Shown here piece by piece: positions 8,361-15,067 of a stretch of 64,000 bases of DNA. This DNA comes from Paenibacillus sp. GP183 (lineage in GTDB: Bacteria > Bacillota > Bacilli > Paenibacillales > NBRC-103111). The notes beneath the pieces are model-generated. The model made no database searches, was not told where the DNA came from, and worked only from the letters and a program-made list of their open reading frames with translations. The stretch spans positions 2,666,001 to 2,730,000 of the forward strand of contig NZ_FNSW01000001.1 in the NCBI RefSeq assembly GCF_900104695.1, read 5' to 3'. The position numbers and the translations under genes are program-made. How positions within the stretch are numbered: the stretch's first letter is position 1; every line of letters starts with the position of its first letter.

Positions 8361-8399
8361 ACTAAAACTCCCCCTGATGATTTCAGTGGGAGTTTTAGT
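8361..8399 (-). terminator. intra-operon hairpin T4 before the mgtC leader frame
   Basis: A perfect 12-bp inverted repeat (ACTAAAACTCCC / GGGAGTTTTAGT). On the minus strand the 3' arm gives GGGAGTTTTAGTG, a weak terminator tail. The core ACTCCC...ATCAG..GGAGTTTT is shared with the hairpin at 10724-10755, and both lie about 40 nt before a frame of the MExEPxSRM type. A second short palindrome (TTTCGT/ACGAAA) lies just upstream. Confidence 0.65.
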
Positions 8400-8508
8400 T
8401 TCGTAATTCGTACGAAACCTGATCACAATCCCCAAGATGGCTTTGGCACAATATCCGCCGTATATAAGCCTATCCTAAGAAGATCGCATGTCTTACAAAT
8501 ATTTGGGC

Positions 8509-8910
8509 TTAACTCTTGAATCGTTCTTGCCGAATGGAACCTGTTTCGATCTGCAATTCACCGGAACCCCGTATTAACGTTGTGGCATGCATTGTTTTCG
8601 GCTTCAGTATAGAAACCAAATAATCAATGGCAAGCTGCGGATCCACCGTCTCACCACAGGTGTAGCAATCCAAAGCAGCAAAACCTTTCTCGGGATAGGT
8701 ATGAATGGAAAGATGGCTTTCGGACAATAAAACGAGTACGGTGGCTCCTTGTGGTTCGAATTGCTTCGATTGAATGGATAGTACCGTTGCACCGCATCGT
8801 TCCGCAGCTTCTACCAATTGGGCTTCCAACCATTCTGCATGATTTAATAGGTCAAAATCGACTCCCCATGTATCAACAGCAATATGTCTTCCGAAAGTAG
8901 AGAAACTCAT
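8509..8910 (-). CDS. speD: S-adenosylmethionine decarboxylase proenzyme, prokaryotic class
   Basis: A 133-residue SpeD. The self-cleavage motif LLSESHLSIHTYPE is at 61-74; chain cleavage before S65 would create the pyruvoyl group, with H70 and C85 as the catalytic acid/base residues. The enzyme makes decarboxylated SAM, the aminopropyl donor for spermidine. AAGGAGG precedes the start and the gene follows the nramp gene by 40 nt. No speE lies nearby. Its placement inside a Mg2+ starvation operon suggests that spermidine is made to replace Mg2+ on RNA and ribosomes. Confidence 0.95.
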   Translation of the reverse strand: MSFSTFGRHIAVDTWGVDFDLLNHAEWLEAQLVEAAERCGATVLSIQSKQFEPQGATVLVLLSESHLSIHTYPEKGFAALDCYTCGETVDPQLAIDYLVSILKPKTMHATTLIRGSGELQIETGSIRQERFKS

Positions 8911-8950
8911 CTTCAGACCTCCTTCCCAGCTGAAACGTAATCTGATTTCA

Positions 8951-10573
8951 TCATTGTCCCAAAGCCAGTTGTACAGCCTTCACAATCAATAGAATGATCG
9001 CGATTAACAAATACACACGCAAAGTGACCATACCAATCTTACGAACTTTCGAAGATACCGGCTTCGGCAGCTCGCTCAGCGGTGCCATCCGCCAGGTATC
9101 AGGGTCCAATTTTTCCACAGGTTGTGCAGCTGCTTTCCCACGGCGAAGTAGCTGAGATATTCCGATAATCGCCAGTGCAGCGATCAGAATACCAAACAAT
9201 ACCATCGTTAGAAGACTGACATTCAAGTCTGGAAACAGGGTTGTGGACGCCAGAATTAAAGAAAGGACGACCAGAACGCCGACGATAATGGCACCTACCA
9301 CATTAAGCCAGGGTTTATTCACCCAGGGACCGAGCACGGCTTTGTCGTTGCACAGCAGCAGCAGGAAAACGATAGCGCTAGGAAGCACGATACCGGCAAG
9401 CGCTTGTACAGCACTTGTAATTATGCCGAGAGGCGCATTCGGAATCATGACAATGCCTGCGGCGAGCACGATAGATAGGATGAAGCTGAGATAGAATCCC
9501 TTCGCATCCTTCCATTTGCGATGCAAGGAATGTTTAACGCCAAATACGTCGCCAAAAGCATAAGATGACGCAAGAGTTACAGCCGCTGCGCCAATGAGCG
9601 AAGCGTTGAGTAGAATGATCGCAAAAATGGAGCCTGATGCTGGTCCTATCATTTGGGCTATTCCGGCAGCGGCGGTACCTGCATCATTAAACTTTCCGAC
9701 CAGATCTGTGCCGTTAAATGCAAACGCCGAAGCAGCGATTAAAGCTATCGCGCCAATGATAACCACAAAAGCCCCGATAATCGTATCCGCCCTTGCATAC
9801 TTCATCCAGCGAGGGGTCAATCGTTTATCGATAACGTTAGATTGCTGGAAAAATAGCTGCCAAGGAGCAACCGTCGTCCCCACCATGGCAATGATCAGCA
9901 AGAGGACATTGGAATTCAAGCCACCTTGAACTCCAGGTATAAATAGGTCATGCAGTATCGGTCCCGCTTTCGGGTGGCTTAGAAAAGCAAGTGGAATGGC
10001 TAAAAAGTTCGTAATCACAAAAATATACAAAAATGCTTCCCATCTCTTGAAACTACCGGTGATGGTGATGGCAATGAGCAAGAGTGCTGAAAGCGGAACG
10101 GATAGGTACGTGGAGATGCCGAAATATTTCATCGACAAATCAATACCGATAAATTCAGTGACGAGAGTCATAAAATTCACAACGATCAGGTCCCCCACCG
10201 AAAACGCTCCCCAAAACTTCCCGAAACGTTCAAAAATCAGTTTGGCGTGTCCAACACCGGTTACCAGTCCAAGCCGTACAACCATCTCCTGGTTCACAAT
10301 GAGCACCGGAAGAAGAAGCAGGAGTACCCAAAGCAAGCTGGTGCCATAATTTTGGCCTGCCTGTGCATAAGTCGCTATTCCGCCTGCGTCATTATCTCCG
10401 ACCATCACAATCAGACCCGGCCCCATAATAGCCAGCAGCGTGCGAAGTATAGCTCCCCAAGTTTTACGGGGGGCGTGATCATCTTGTTTCACCGTTCCTA
10501 AAGCGCCATTGATATCCCCAAGATGAGCGCTATCGAGTACTGCTGATTTCGAATTCAAAGTTTGCTGATCCAT
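8951..10573 (-). CDS. NRAMP-family transporter of probable Mg2+ (NRMT-like) type
   Basis: A 540-residue SLC11/NRAMP protein with 11-12 membrane segments. In manganese/iron NRAMPs the metal site is DPGN in TM1 and MPH in TM6. Here TM1 reads VGDNDAGGIAT (D62-A-G-G65) and TM6 reads TVAPWQLFF (A-P-W near residue 235). The Asn and the soft-metal Met are therefore lost while the Asp is kept. From what I recall of NRAMP-related magnesium transporters, replacement of Met is what allows Mg2+. An M-box-controlled operon with mgtC, mgtE and speD supports Mg2+ as substrate. GAGGAGG precedes the start. Confidence 0.88.
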   Translation of the reverse strand: MDQQTLNSKSAVLDSAHLGDINGALGTVKQDDHAPRKTWGAILRTLLAIMGPGLIVMVGDNDAGGIATYAQAGQNYGTSLLWVLLLLLPVLIVNQEMVVRLGLVTGVGHAKLIFERFGKFWGAFSVGDLIVVNFMTLVTEFIGIDLSMKYFGISTYLSVPLSALLLIAITITGSFKRWEAFLYIFVITNFLAIPLAFLSHPKAGPILHDLFIPGVQGGLNSNVLLLIIAMVGTTVAPWQLFFQQSNVIDKRLTPRWMKYARADTIIGAFVVIIGAIALIAASAFAFNGTDLVGKFNDAGTAAAGIAQMIGPASGSIFAIILLNASLIGAAAVTLASSYAFGDVFGVKHSLHRKWKDAKGFYLSFILSIVLAAGIVMIPNAPLGIITSAVQALAGIVLPSAIVFLLLLCNDKAVLGPWVNKPWLNVVGAIIVGVLVVLSLILASTTLFPDLNVSLLTMVLFGILIAALAIIGISQLLRRGKAAAQPVEKLDPDTWRMAPLSELPKPVSSKVRKIGMVTLRVYLLIAIILLIVKAVQLALGQ

Positions 10574-10607
10574 GTTTCTTTACCTCCTCGTTATGAAATG
10601 CTTGGAC

Positions 10608-10688
10608 TTACTTGTTGTTTCGAGTTTTGGTGGCTGTGTAATTTTGATGCCACTTATTAGACATTCGACTATCAGGCTCGGGCTCCAT
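10608..10688 (-). CDS. 26-codon leader peptide MEPEPDSRM..., MgtL-like start, before nramp
   Basis: A short frame behind GAGGGGGTGGTGGGT, ending 34 nt before the nramp ATG. Residues 2-6 are Glu-Pro-Glu-Pro-Asp, almost the same as the Glu-Pro-Asp-Pro of the enterobacterial MgtL leader, which destabilises the translating ribosome when Mg2+ is low. The first 27 nt closely match the frame before mgtC (8326). The rest is a polar, basic tail with no known motif. A terminator lies about 36 nt upstream of it. Leader function is inferred from position and sequence. Confidence 0.68.
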   Translation of the reverse strand: MEPEPDSRMSNKWHQNYTATKTRNNK

Positions 10689-10723
10689 ACCCACCACCCC
10701 CTCTATAGAATCTAAACATGCAC

Positions 10724-10755
10724 ATAAAAAAAACTCCGCTGATGAACAGGGAGTC
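10724..10755 (-). terminator. intra-operon terminator T3 before the nramp leader peptide
   Basis: On the minus strand ACTCC / GGAGT arms enclose CTGTTCATCAGC and run into eight T residues. This is a standard rho-independent terminator placed inside the operon between leader C and leader D. Leader C's end contains GGAGT (within the hairpin at 10798-10821), which could pair with this terminator's ACTCC arm and so influence its folding. Confidence 0.75.
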
Positions 10756-10789
10756 TTCATGACAAATTTGACATTGTGGATCTCTGGGT

Positions 10790-10966
10790 TTACATAGGCG
10801 CACTCCTTTTGAAAAGTGCGCATAAATACGCAGAAGGGCATGCGAAACCACCGAGGGCAATGGGAATTTGTTCGTTCTCCTTGCATCGCTTGATATATCG
10901 AATTTCTGTTACTAGCAATAACGGATAATGACTACTGTCCATAAGACTACTGGGAACTGGGTCCAT
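10790..10966 (-). CDS. 58-codon leader frame MDPVPSSLM...
   Basis: GGAGGTGAT lies 5 nt before ATG 10966, an excellent ribosome binding site. The start Met-Asp-Pro-Val-Pro-Ser-Ser aligns at DNA level with the starts at 10688 and 8326 (shared ATGGA, CC, TAGTC, ATG spacing). The frame ends 34 nt before terminator T3, and its last codons contain a perfect 7-bp hairpin (GCGCACT / AGTGCGC, 10798-10821). The protein has no recognisable domain. I propose a leader whose translation controls T3. Confidence 0.58.
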   Translation of the reverse strand: MDPVPSSLMDSSHYPLLLVTEIRYIKRCKENEQIPIALGGFACPSAYLCALFKRSAPM

Positions 10967-11000
10967 GCCTATCACCTCCATGTAGGTTCATAAGTCTTGA

Positions 11001-11186
11001 CTACCTGTGTAAAAAAACACAAGTAAGGTAAACAATTTGCAGCATATAGGAAAAAATTTTCATCATGTCGTCCCAAAGGGTAACTCGTTTTCCAGAAGAC
11101 AAGCTGTTTGTTTTTTGAGTATCTACAAATGTAACTTCAGGTGATGGTGTGCAACCGGGAAATTGAATGATTTTAGCTTTTGCCAT
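11001..11186 (-). CDS. 61-residue small protein with C-terminal membrane helix
   Basis: AGGAGGAG stands 6-7 nt before ATG 11186, the strongest ribosome binding site among the short frames. The polar N-terminus (MAKAKIIQFPGCTPSPEV) is followed by a hydrophobic stretch at about residues 41-59 that would span the membrane. I do not recognise it. Small membrane proteins that stabilise or degrade Mg2+ transporters (MgtS, MgtR) are known in enterobacteria; a similar role here is inference from operon position only. Confidence 0.55.
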   Translation of the reverse strand: MAKAKIIQFPGCTPSPEVTFVDTQKTNSLSSGKRVTLWDDMMKIFSYMLQIVYLTCVFLHR

Positions 11187-11251
11187 GAGAATCTCCTCCT
11201 AACATCATTGTTTTTGAGTGTTTGAAGTAACCTACATGGGTACCCGTCCAT
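11123..11251 (-). CDS. 42-codon leader frame MDGYPCRLL..., overlapping the next frame
   Basis: It starts 17 nt after the T run of the second M-box terminator behind GGTGGTGGTGGT and overlaps the 61-residue frame in another phase, containing its AGGAGG. The start is a weaker match to the MExxP pattern (Met-Asp-Gly-Tyr-Pro). It may only serve to deliver ribosomes to the overlapping gene, or it may be chance. Confidence 0.4.
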   Translation of the reverse strand: MDGYPCRLLQTLKNNDVRRRFSWQKLKSFNFPVAHHHLKLHL

Positions 11252-11267
11252 ACCACCACCACCTTTC

Positions 11268-11304
11268 AAAATAAAAACCCCCTGCTTGAATACCACAGGA
11301 GGTT
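11268..11304 (-). terminator. terminator of the second M-box riboswitch
   Basis: AACCTCCTG / CAGGGGGTT arms (9 bp with one G-T pair) followed by TTTTTATTTT on the minus strand, directly downstream of the second M-box aptamer. It forms the expression platform: Mg2+-bound aptamer allows this hairpin to form and stops transcription. Confidence 0.85.
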
Positions 11305-11350
11305 CGGGTCTATGTACATGTTAAAACGCACACAAATAAGACCGCTGATC

Positions 11351-11508
11351 CCCCCTGGTTGAGCTTTGGCACTAAGCAACGTAGGATATTCATCCAGCCA
11401 TGTTAAGTAAAGCCTTAATCCGGCAATACCTGTTCTACCCATTGGCGTCTTTCGACGTTTCCGGGCAATGGCCTTTGTTTGCATAGAAGCCTCGCCTAAC
11501 GAAGACAG
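11351..11508 (-). ncRNA. M-box (ykoK) Mg2+ riboswitch, downstream copy
   Basis: On the minus strand it carries the M-box conserved blocks in order: GTTAGGCGAGGCTTCTATG, then TTGCCCGGAAA, AAAGACGCCAATGGGT, AACAGG, and AGTGCCAAAGCTC. These match the family consensus as I know it. It aligns throughout with the upstream copy at 11673-11829. It ends shortly before the terminator at 11268-11304. Boundaries are approximate. Confidence 0.9.
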
Positions 11509-11599
11509 CTTGTATTTAGCTTTGATTTAAAGTATGCCAGATTCAAAATTTAGTGCACCCAATTTGTTATCTGAGTAACAAAATGAAGGATGTAGATAT

Positions 11600-11631
11600 A
11601 AAGCAAAAAGCCCCTGATTGTCTCAGGGGCT
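11600..11631 (-). terminator. terminator of the first M-box riboswitch
   Basis: AGCCCCTGA / TCAGGGGCT arms followed by TTTTGCTTT on the minus strand, about 40 nt downstream of the first aptamer. It shows that the upstream M-box is a complete switch by itself. Confidence 0.87.
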
Positions 11632-11672
11632 AGGATCTTCATACGTAAAATTCACGCAAAAAAATATCCATC

Positions 11673-11829
11673 TCCCCCATGTTGAGTTTTGGCACTATAC
11701 AACGTAGAGATCAATCCCTCAGCCACCTTATGAAAAGCCTTAATCCGGCAGTTCCTGTTCTACCCATTGGCATCTTTCGATATTTCCGGGCAGTGGCCTG
11801 TGTTTGTATAGGAGCCTCACCTAACGAGA
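11673..11829 (-). ncRNA. M-box (ykoK) Mg2+ riboswitch, upstream copy
   Basis: The minus strand reads GTTAGGTGAGGCTCCTATA, CTGCCCGGAAA, AAAGATGCCAATGGGT, AACAGG and AGTGCCAAAACTC in the order and spacing of the M-box aptamer. It begins about 15 nt after the predicted transcription start and is followed by its own terminator. With the copy at 11351-11508 it makes a tandem switch that only lets RNA polymerase through when both aptamers are free of Mg2+. Confidence 0.92.
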
Positions 11830-11841
11830 AAATTTAATTAC

Positions 11842-11876
11842 AGTGAAAGCATACTTCTGCAATATTGATTTGTCAA
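11842..11876 (-). promoter_or_regulatory. sigma-A promoter of the magnesium operon
   Basis: Minus strand TTGACA (11876-11871), 17-nt spacer, TATGCT (11853-11848). The start point would fall near 11841-11838, immediately before the first M-box. It is the only strong promoter I see for the 6-kb operon. Confidence 0.8.
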
Positions 11877-11902
11877 TATCTTTTTCAGAAATGTGAAATC
11901 CA

Positions 11903-12514
11903 TTAACATGGGTCACTAAGGGGTCGTGAAACATCCCCATGACAGCAACCTGTGTCAAAAAACTGGCAATTATAATTTTTATCCATGGAGCGATATGAAA
12001 AAATCGTTATTAACGGGCGGAAAAACAACAAAACGATGAACAAGCTAAAGAAAATTCCCAAAACAATTTCTACGGCATTATTGGAGAGTTCAGCGGTCAT
12101 AATGACCGTATCCAAACATATCGCGAAGTCAGTTGCTATAAGTAAAACAAAGAGATGTATTATTGATCCTACGAAGTGCTTTACAGGACTATCTCGGGGC
12201 TCTTTTTTGAATGTTGCCGTAATTGTTCTGAAGTTCTTAACTAAAGGCGATAATGGTGAGTCAGGCCATGACATTGCCATTTTTACTGAAATCCAAAGTA
12301 GTATTATCCCTGATACTAGACGAAGTCCGGGCAATTCCGCAACATTTTTTTCAATGAAAATGTAACATGTTCGAGTAAATGTCAGAATAAGAGCTGCATA
12401 AAAAGCAAATGCAACATATCTTGTTCTATCAAGAACGAAACGTTTAAGTAAAGATGCCAAGATAAGACCGTTATCGATGTCATTGATGAGATTAAGCAGA
12501 AATACTTTAATCAT
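11903..12514 (-). CDS. TerC-like integral membrane protein
   Basis: About 203 residues and six or so hydrophobic segments. The segment INDIDNGLILASLLKRF resembles the first TerC motif (acidic residues in a membrane helix followed by Asn), and LIATDFAICLDTVIMTAEL the second. TerC/YjbE/YkoY proteins are linked to Mn2+ or tellurite handling and metalation of secreted proteins. The last 30 residues are Cys-rich and polar, unlike family members, so the end may have frameshifted. ATG 12514 is chosen on alignment; no strong ribosome binding site is visible. It ends just upstream of the M-box promoter. Confidence 0.65.
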   Translation of the reverse strand: MIKVFLLNLINDIDNGLILASLLKRFVLDRTRYVAFAFYAALILTFTRTCYIFIEKNVAELPGLRLVSGIILLWISVKMAMSWPDSPLSPLVKNFRTITATFKKEPRDSPVKHFVGSIIHLFVLLIATDFAICLDTVIMTAELSNNAVEIVLGIFFSLFIVLLFFRPLITIFSYRSMDKNYNCQFFDTGCCHGDVSRPLSDPC

Positions 12515-12532
12515 TGTATACACTGCGTTCAC

Positions 12533-12838
12533 TCACAAGGGACAAACGAGCAGAGTTTCTTTATTCATCCTATGCGTTACAACTGGAGAAACATGTACAA
12601 AAGCTGTACATATATCTCATTTATAAAACAAAAGGATCCCCCGCGGTGGGTTTTTCTTATAGAATTCCCTAATTCTTATTCCGGTTTTCTGTTCCATTAC
12701 TACACAGACCCCAAATTAAGCCATCATTTGACATAAAACAAGGATTCGACTAAATTAAGCTTTACATGTAATAATTATTATATTATATTTATTATTATAA
12801 AGTTTCCCTCAATCAACTTAGTTATCCTTGACCAAAAT
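12533..12838. other. AT-rich intergenic between the divergent TerC-like and ATPase genes
   Basis: No gene. It holds a small GC-rich inverted repeat near 12636-12652 and a very AT-rich tract (12765-12805) with TTTACA and several TATTAT-like boxes that could be the ATPase promoter. Confidence 0.45.
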
Positions 12839-12853
12839 TAATAATCATTCTCA
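12839..12853 (+). promoter_or_regulatory. Fur/PerR-like box 1
   Basis: TAATAATCATTCTCA matches the 7-1-7 Fur consensus TGATAATNATTATCA at 12 of the 14 defined positions. It lies about 95 nt before the metal ATPase start and 4 nt before a perfect palindrome. PerR boxes are similar, so either regulator is possible. Confidence 0.7.
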
Positions 12854-12856
12854 ATG

Positions 12857-12888
12857 GCATGCTGTTCCTGAATTCAGGAACAGCATGC
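12857..12888. repeat. perfect 32-bp palindrome in the ATPase leader
   Basis: GCATGCTGTTCCTGAA followed directly by its exact reverse complement. With a 2-nt bulge the arms extend to AATGG/CCATT. It sits exactly between the two Fur/PerR-like boxes and has no T run, so it is not an ordinary terminator. Confidence 0.8.
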
Positions 12889-12910
12889 ACCATTTTAAGG
12901 ATACTAAAAA

Positions 12911-12925
12911 TGATTTTCATTCTCA
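12911..12925 (+). promoter_or_regulatory. Fur/PerR-like box 2
   Basis: TGATTTTCATTCTCA, a close match to the Fur 7-1-7 consensus, 22 nt before the ATPase ATG and overlapping the approach to its ribosome binding site. Confidence 0.65.
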
Positions 12926-12947
12926 GTAAAAAGGAGAGTTAAGAACC

Positions 12948-14873
12948 ATGGAATCCATAGGTGTGCAAAGACAAGTCGGTAAGGCTGAAAGCCGGGCAAA
13001 ACGGCCTAACGCGAAATCGTGGTTATTACGTCATGGGGAAGGAACCGCAGCAGGCGCCAGTGGCGTGCTGATCGTCATAGCTTGGGCGCTTCAACATTTC
13101 TCTTCGATCTTGTCCATTTGTCTTTATCTTTTGGCATTTATCGTAGGTGGATTTGTGAAAGCAAAGGAAGGCGTTGAAACGTTACTCAAGGAACGTGATC
13201 TGGATGTAAATCTCCTTATGATTGTGGCTACAATAGGAGCTGCGTGCATTGGGTATTGGGCGGAAGGGGCCGTATTAATTTTTATTTTCGCTACAAGTGG
13301 AGCCTTGGAGACGTATGCGACTGCACGGAGTTCCAGGGATATTTCGAAATTGATGGATTTAAAGCCTGAAACGGGAATTTTATACCGCAATGGTCAAGAA
13401 ACGGTAGTGCCTATTGAAGAACTCCGAATCGGTGATATCATCATTGTCAAACCAGGAGAACGAATCCCGGCAGATGGTATGGTAACAGAAGGAACTTCTT
13501 CGGTGAATCAGGCTTCCATTACCGGCGAATCAATGCCGGTGGATAAAGGGATCGGTGATGAAGTATTTGCCGGTACGCTAAACGGTCAAGGGGCGTTGTT
13601 CGTTGAAGTTACGCAGAGCATGGAGTCGACTTTGTTTTCCAAGATCATCAAGCTGGTACAAGAGGCTCAACACGAAATGCCTAAGTCACAGTTATTTGTA
13701 GAGCGCTTTGAACGTATTTACGCGAAGGTGATAATACTCGTCACATTGATAATGATGGTAGTACCTCATTACCTTTTTCATTGGAATTGGAGTGATACCC
13801 TGTATCGGGCTATGGTATTTTTAGTGGTTGCCTCTCCATGTGCTCTGGTCGCTTCTATCATGCCTGCCATGCTTTCGGCGATCTCGAATAGTGCACGAAA
13901 AGGTCTACTTTTGAAAGGTGGAGCTCATTTGGAGAACTTATCCCGAGTGAAAGTCATCGCGTTTGATAAAACGGGCACCTTAACCCAAGGCAAACTATTC
14001 GTTACCGATATTGTCCCATTGCAATCCTACACGGAGACCGAAATTCTTCAAGCTGTCGCCTCGTTGGAGAGCTTGTCTACGCATCCGATAGCGAAAGCTA
14101 TTGTCGAAAAAGCAATTGATCAGCAAATCCATGTAGAGCATCCAACCGACTTTCAATCTTTAACGGGATGGGGAATTCAAGCGACCTATCGCGGGGAAAC
14201 GTGGAGGATCGGAAAACCGAGGTTGATGGAGGAATCAGTTATCAATGCTGAAGTGACACAACGGGTTCATGAACTAGAGGCCCAGGGTAAAACGGTGGTT
14301 ATGGTTCAGAATTCCCATGGGATAGCGGGTATCTTCGCTTTACAGGATCGAATCAGAGATCAAACGAAGCGCGCCATTCAACAACTGCATGAATTGGGCA
14401 TCAAGGTTGCCATGTTAACCGGGGATCAAAAGGAGACGGCAAAAGCGATCGCGCAGGAAACGGGCATTGATCTGGTGTTTTCGGAATTGCTGCCGGATGA
14501 AAAGTTGCATATCGTCAAGAAATTAAAAGAGGAATACGGAACTATTGCGATGGTGGGAGATGGAGTCAACGACGCCCCTGCACTTGCCACAGCGACCGTG
14601 GGTATTGCGATGGGGGTTGCGGGCAGCGATGCCGCTCTCGAAACGGCTGATCTAGTCCTTATGAATGATGATCTCGAACGAATAAAGGACGCGATCCTCA
14701 TCGGACGAAGAATGAAATCGATTGTTCAACAAAACATGATATTTGCGATCACTGTGATTATCTCGCTCATATTGAGCAACTTTATCAAAGGTATTCCTTT
14801 GCCTCTTGGGGTAGTAGGTCATGAAGGGAGTACGATTCTCGTCATCCTGAATGGGTTGCGATTGTTGCGATGA
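12948..14873 (+). CDS. P1B-4-type metal efflux ATPase (PfeT/ZosA/CoaT-like)
   Basis: A 641-residue P-type ATPase without an N-terminal metal-binding domain. The actuator motif TGES is near residue 190, the membrane metal motif is SPC (ASPCALVAS, about 293-301), the phosphorylation site is DKTGTLTQ (about 340-347), and the hinge is GDGVNDAPAL. The C-terminal helix ends HEGSTILVILNGLRLL. SPC rather than CPC together with the HEGST ending mark the P1B-4 class, which exports Fe2+, Co2+ or Zn2+. The double Fur/PerR-like boxes upstream point to iron or peroxide control, as for Bacillus PfeT. AAGGAG lies 10 nt before the ATG. Confidence 0.9.
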   Translation: MESIGVQRQVGKAESRAKRPNAKSWLLRHGEGTAAGASGVLIVIAWALQHFSSILSICLYLLAFIVGGFVKAKEGVETLLKERDLDVNLLMIVATIGAACIGYWAEGAVLIFIFATSGALETYATARSSRDISKLMDLKPETGILYRNGQETVVPIEELRIGDIIIVKPGERIPADGMVTEGTSSVNQASITGESMPVDKGIGDEVFAGTLNGQGALFVEVTQSMESTLFSKIIKLVQEAQHEMPKSQLFVERFERIYAKVIILVTLIMMVVPHYLFHWNWSDTLYRAMVFLVVASPCALVASIMPAMLSAISNSARKGLLLKGGAHLENLSRVKVIAFDKTGTLTQGKLFVTDIVPLQSYTETEILQAVASLESLSTHPIAKAIVEKAIDQQIHVEHPTDFQSLTGWGIQATYRGETWRIGKPRLMEESVINAEVTQRVHELEAQGKTVVMVQNSHGIAGIFALQDRIRDQTKRAIQQLHELGIKVAMLTGDQKETAKAIAQETGIDLVFSELLPDEKLHIVKKLKEEYGTIAMVGDGVNDAPALATATVGIAMGVAGSDAALETADLVLMNDDLERIKDAILIGRRMKSIVQQNMIFAITVIISLILSNFIKGIPLPLGVVGHEGSTILVILNGLRLLR

Positions 14874-15011
14874 AACATTCGTCTTGGAATTGTCTGGTGA
14901 TCACGAGGGGGCGAAAAGCCCTCTCAGATTGTTGAGAAAAGCGGTTATTTTGCTTTTTGATACAAAGGATACGTGGCCTGTTGCATTGTGATCCGAGCAC
15001 GAACGACTAAG

Positions 15012-15067
15012 TTGTGTTGCGTTAGAGGGCTAAAACACCTGTGGATGATTGGATTGACGCAACACAA
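15012..15067. repeat. 11-bp inverted repeat with 34-nt loop
   Basis: TTGTGTTGCGT (15012-15022) and ACGCAACACAA (15057-15067) are exact reverse complements. It lies in gene-free sequence between the ATPase and IS relics. It may be the left-over ends of a small element or an RNA hairpin; no function can be assigned. Confidence 0.5.

Noticed and set aside
8951-10573. Calling the NRAMP gene mntH (manganese)
   Set aside because: The DPGN and MPH metal-site motifs are not present and the regulation is by Mg2+ riboswitches.
11266-11829. Direct duplication that could be read as a tandem repeat or as two coding frames
   Set aside because: The conserved blocks are those of the M-box aptamer and each copy ends in a terminator; the apparent frames are incidental.
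11520-12540. A Mn2+ yybP-ykoY riboswitch near the TerC-like gene
   Set aside because: I looked for the conserved blocks upstream of the TerC-like gene and of nramp and found none; the leader present is M-box.
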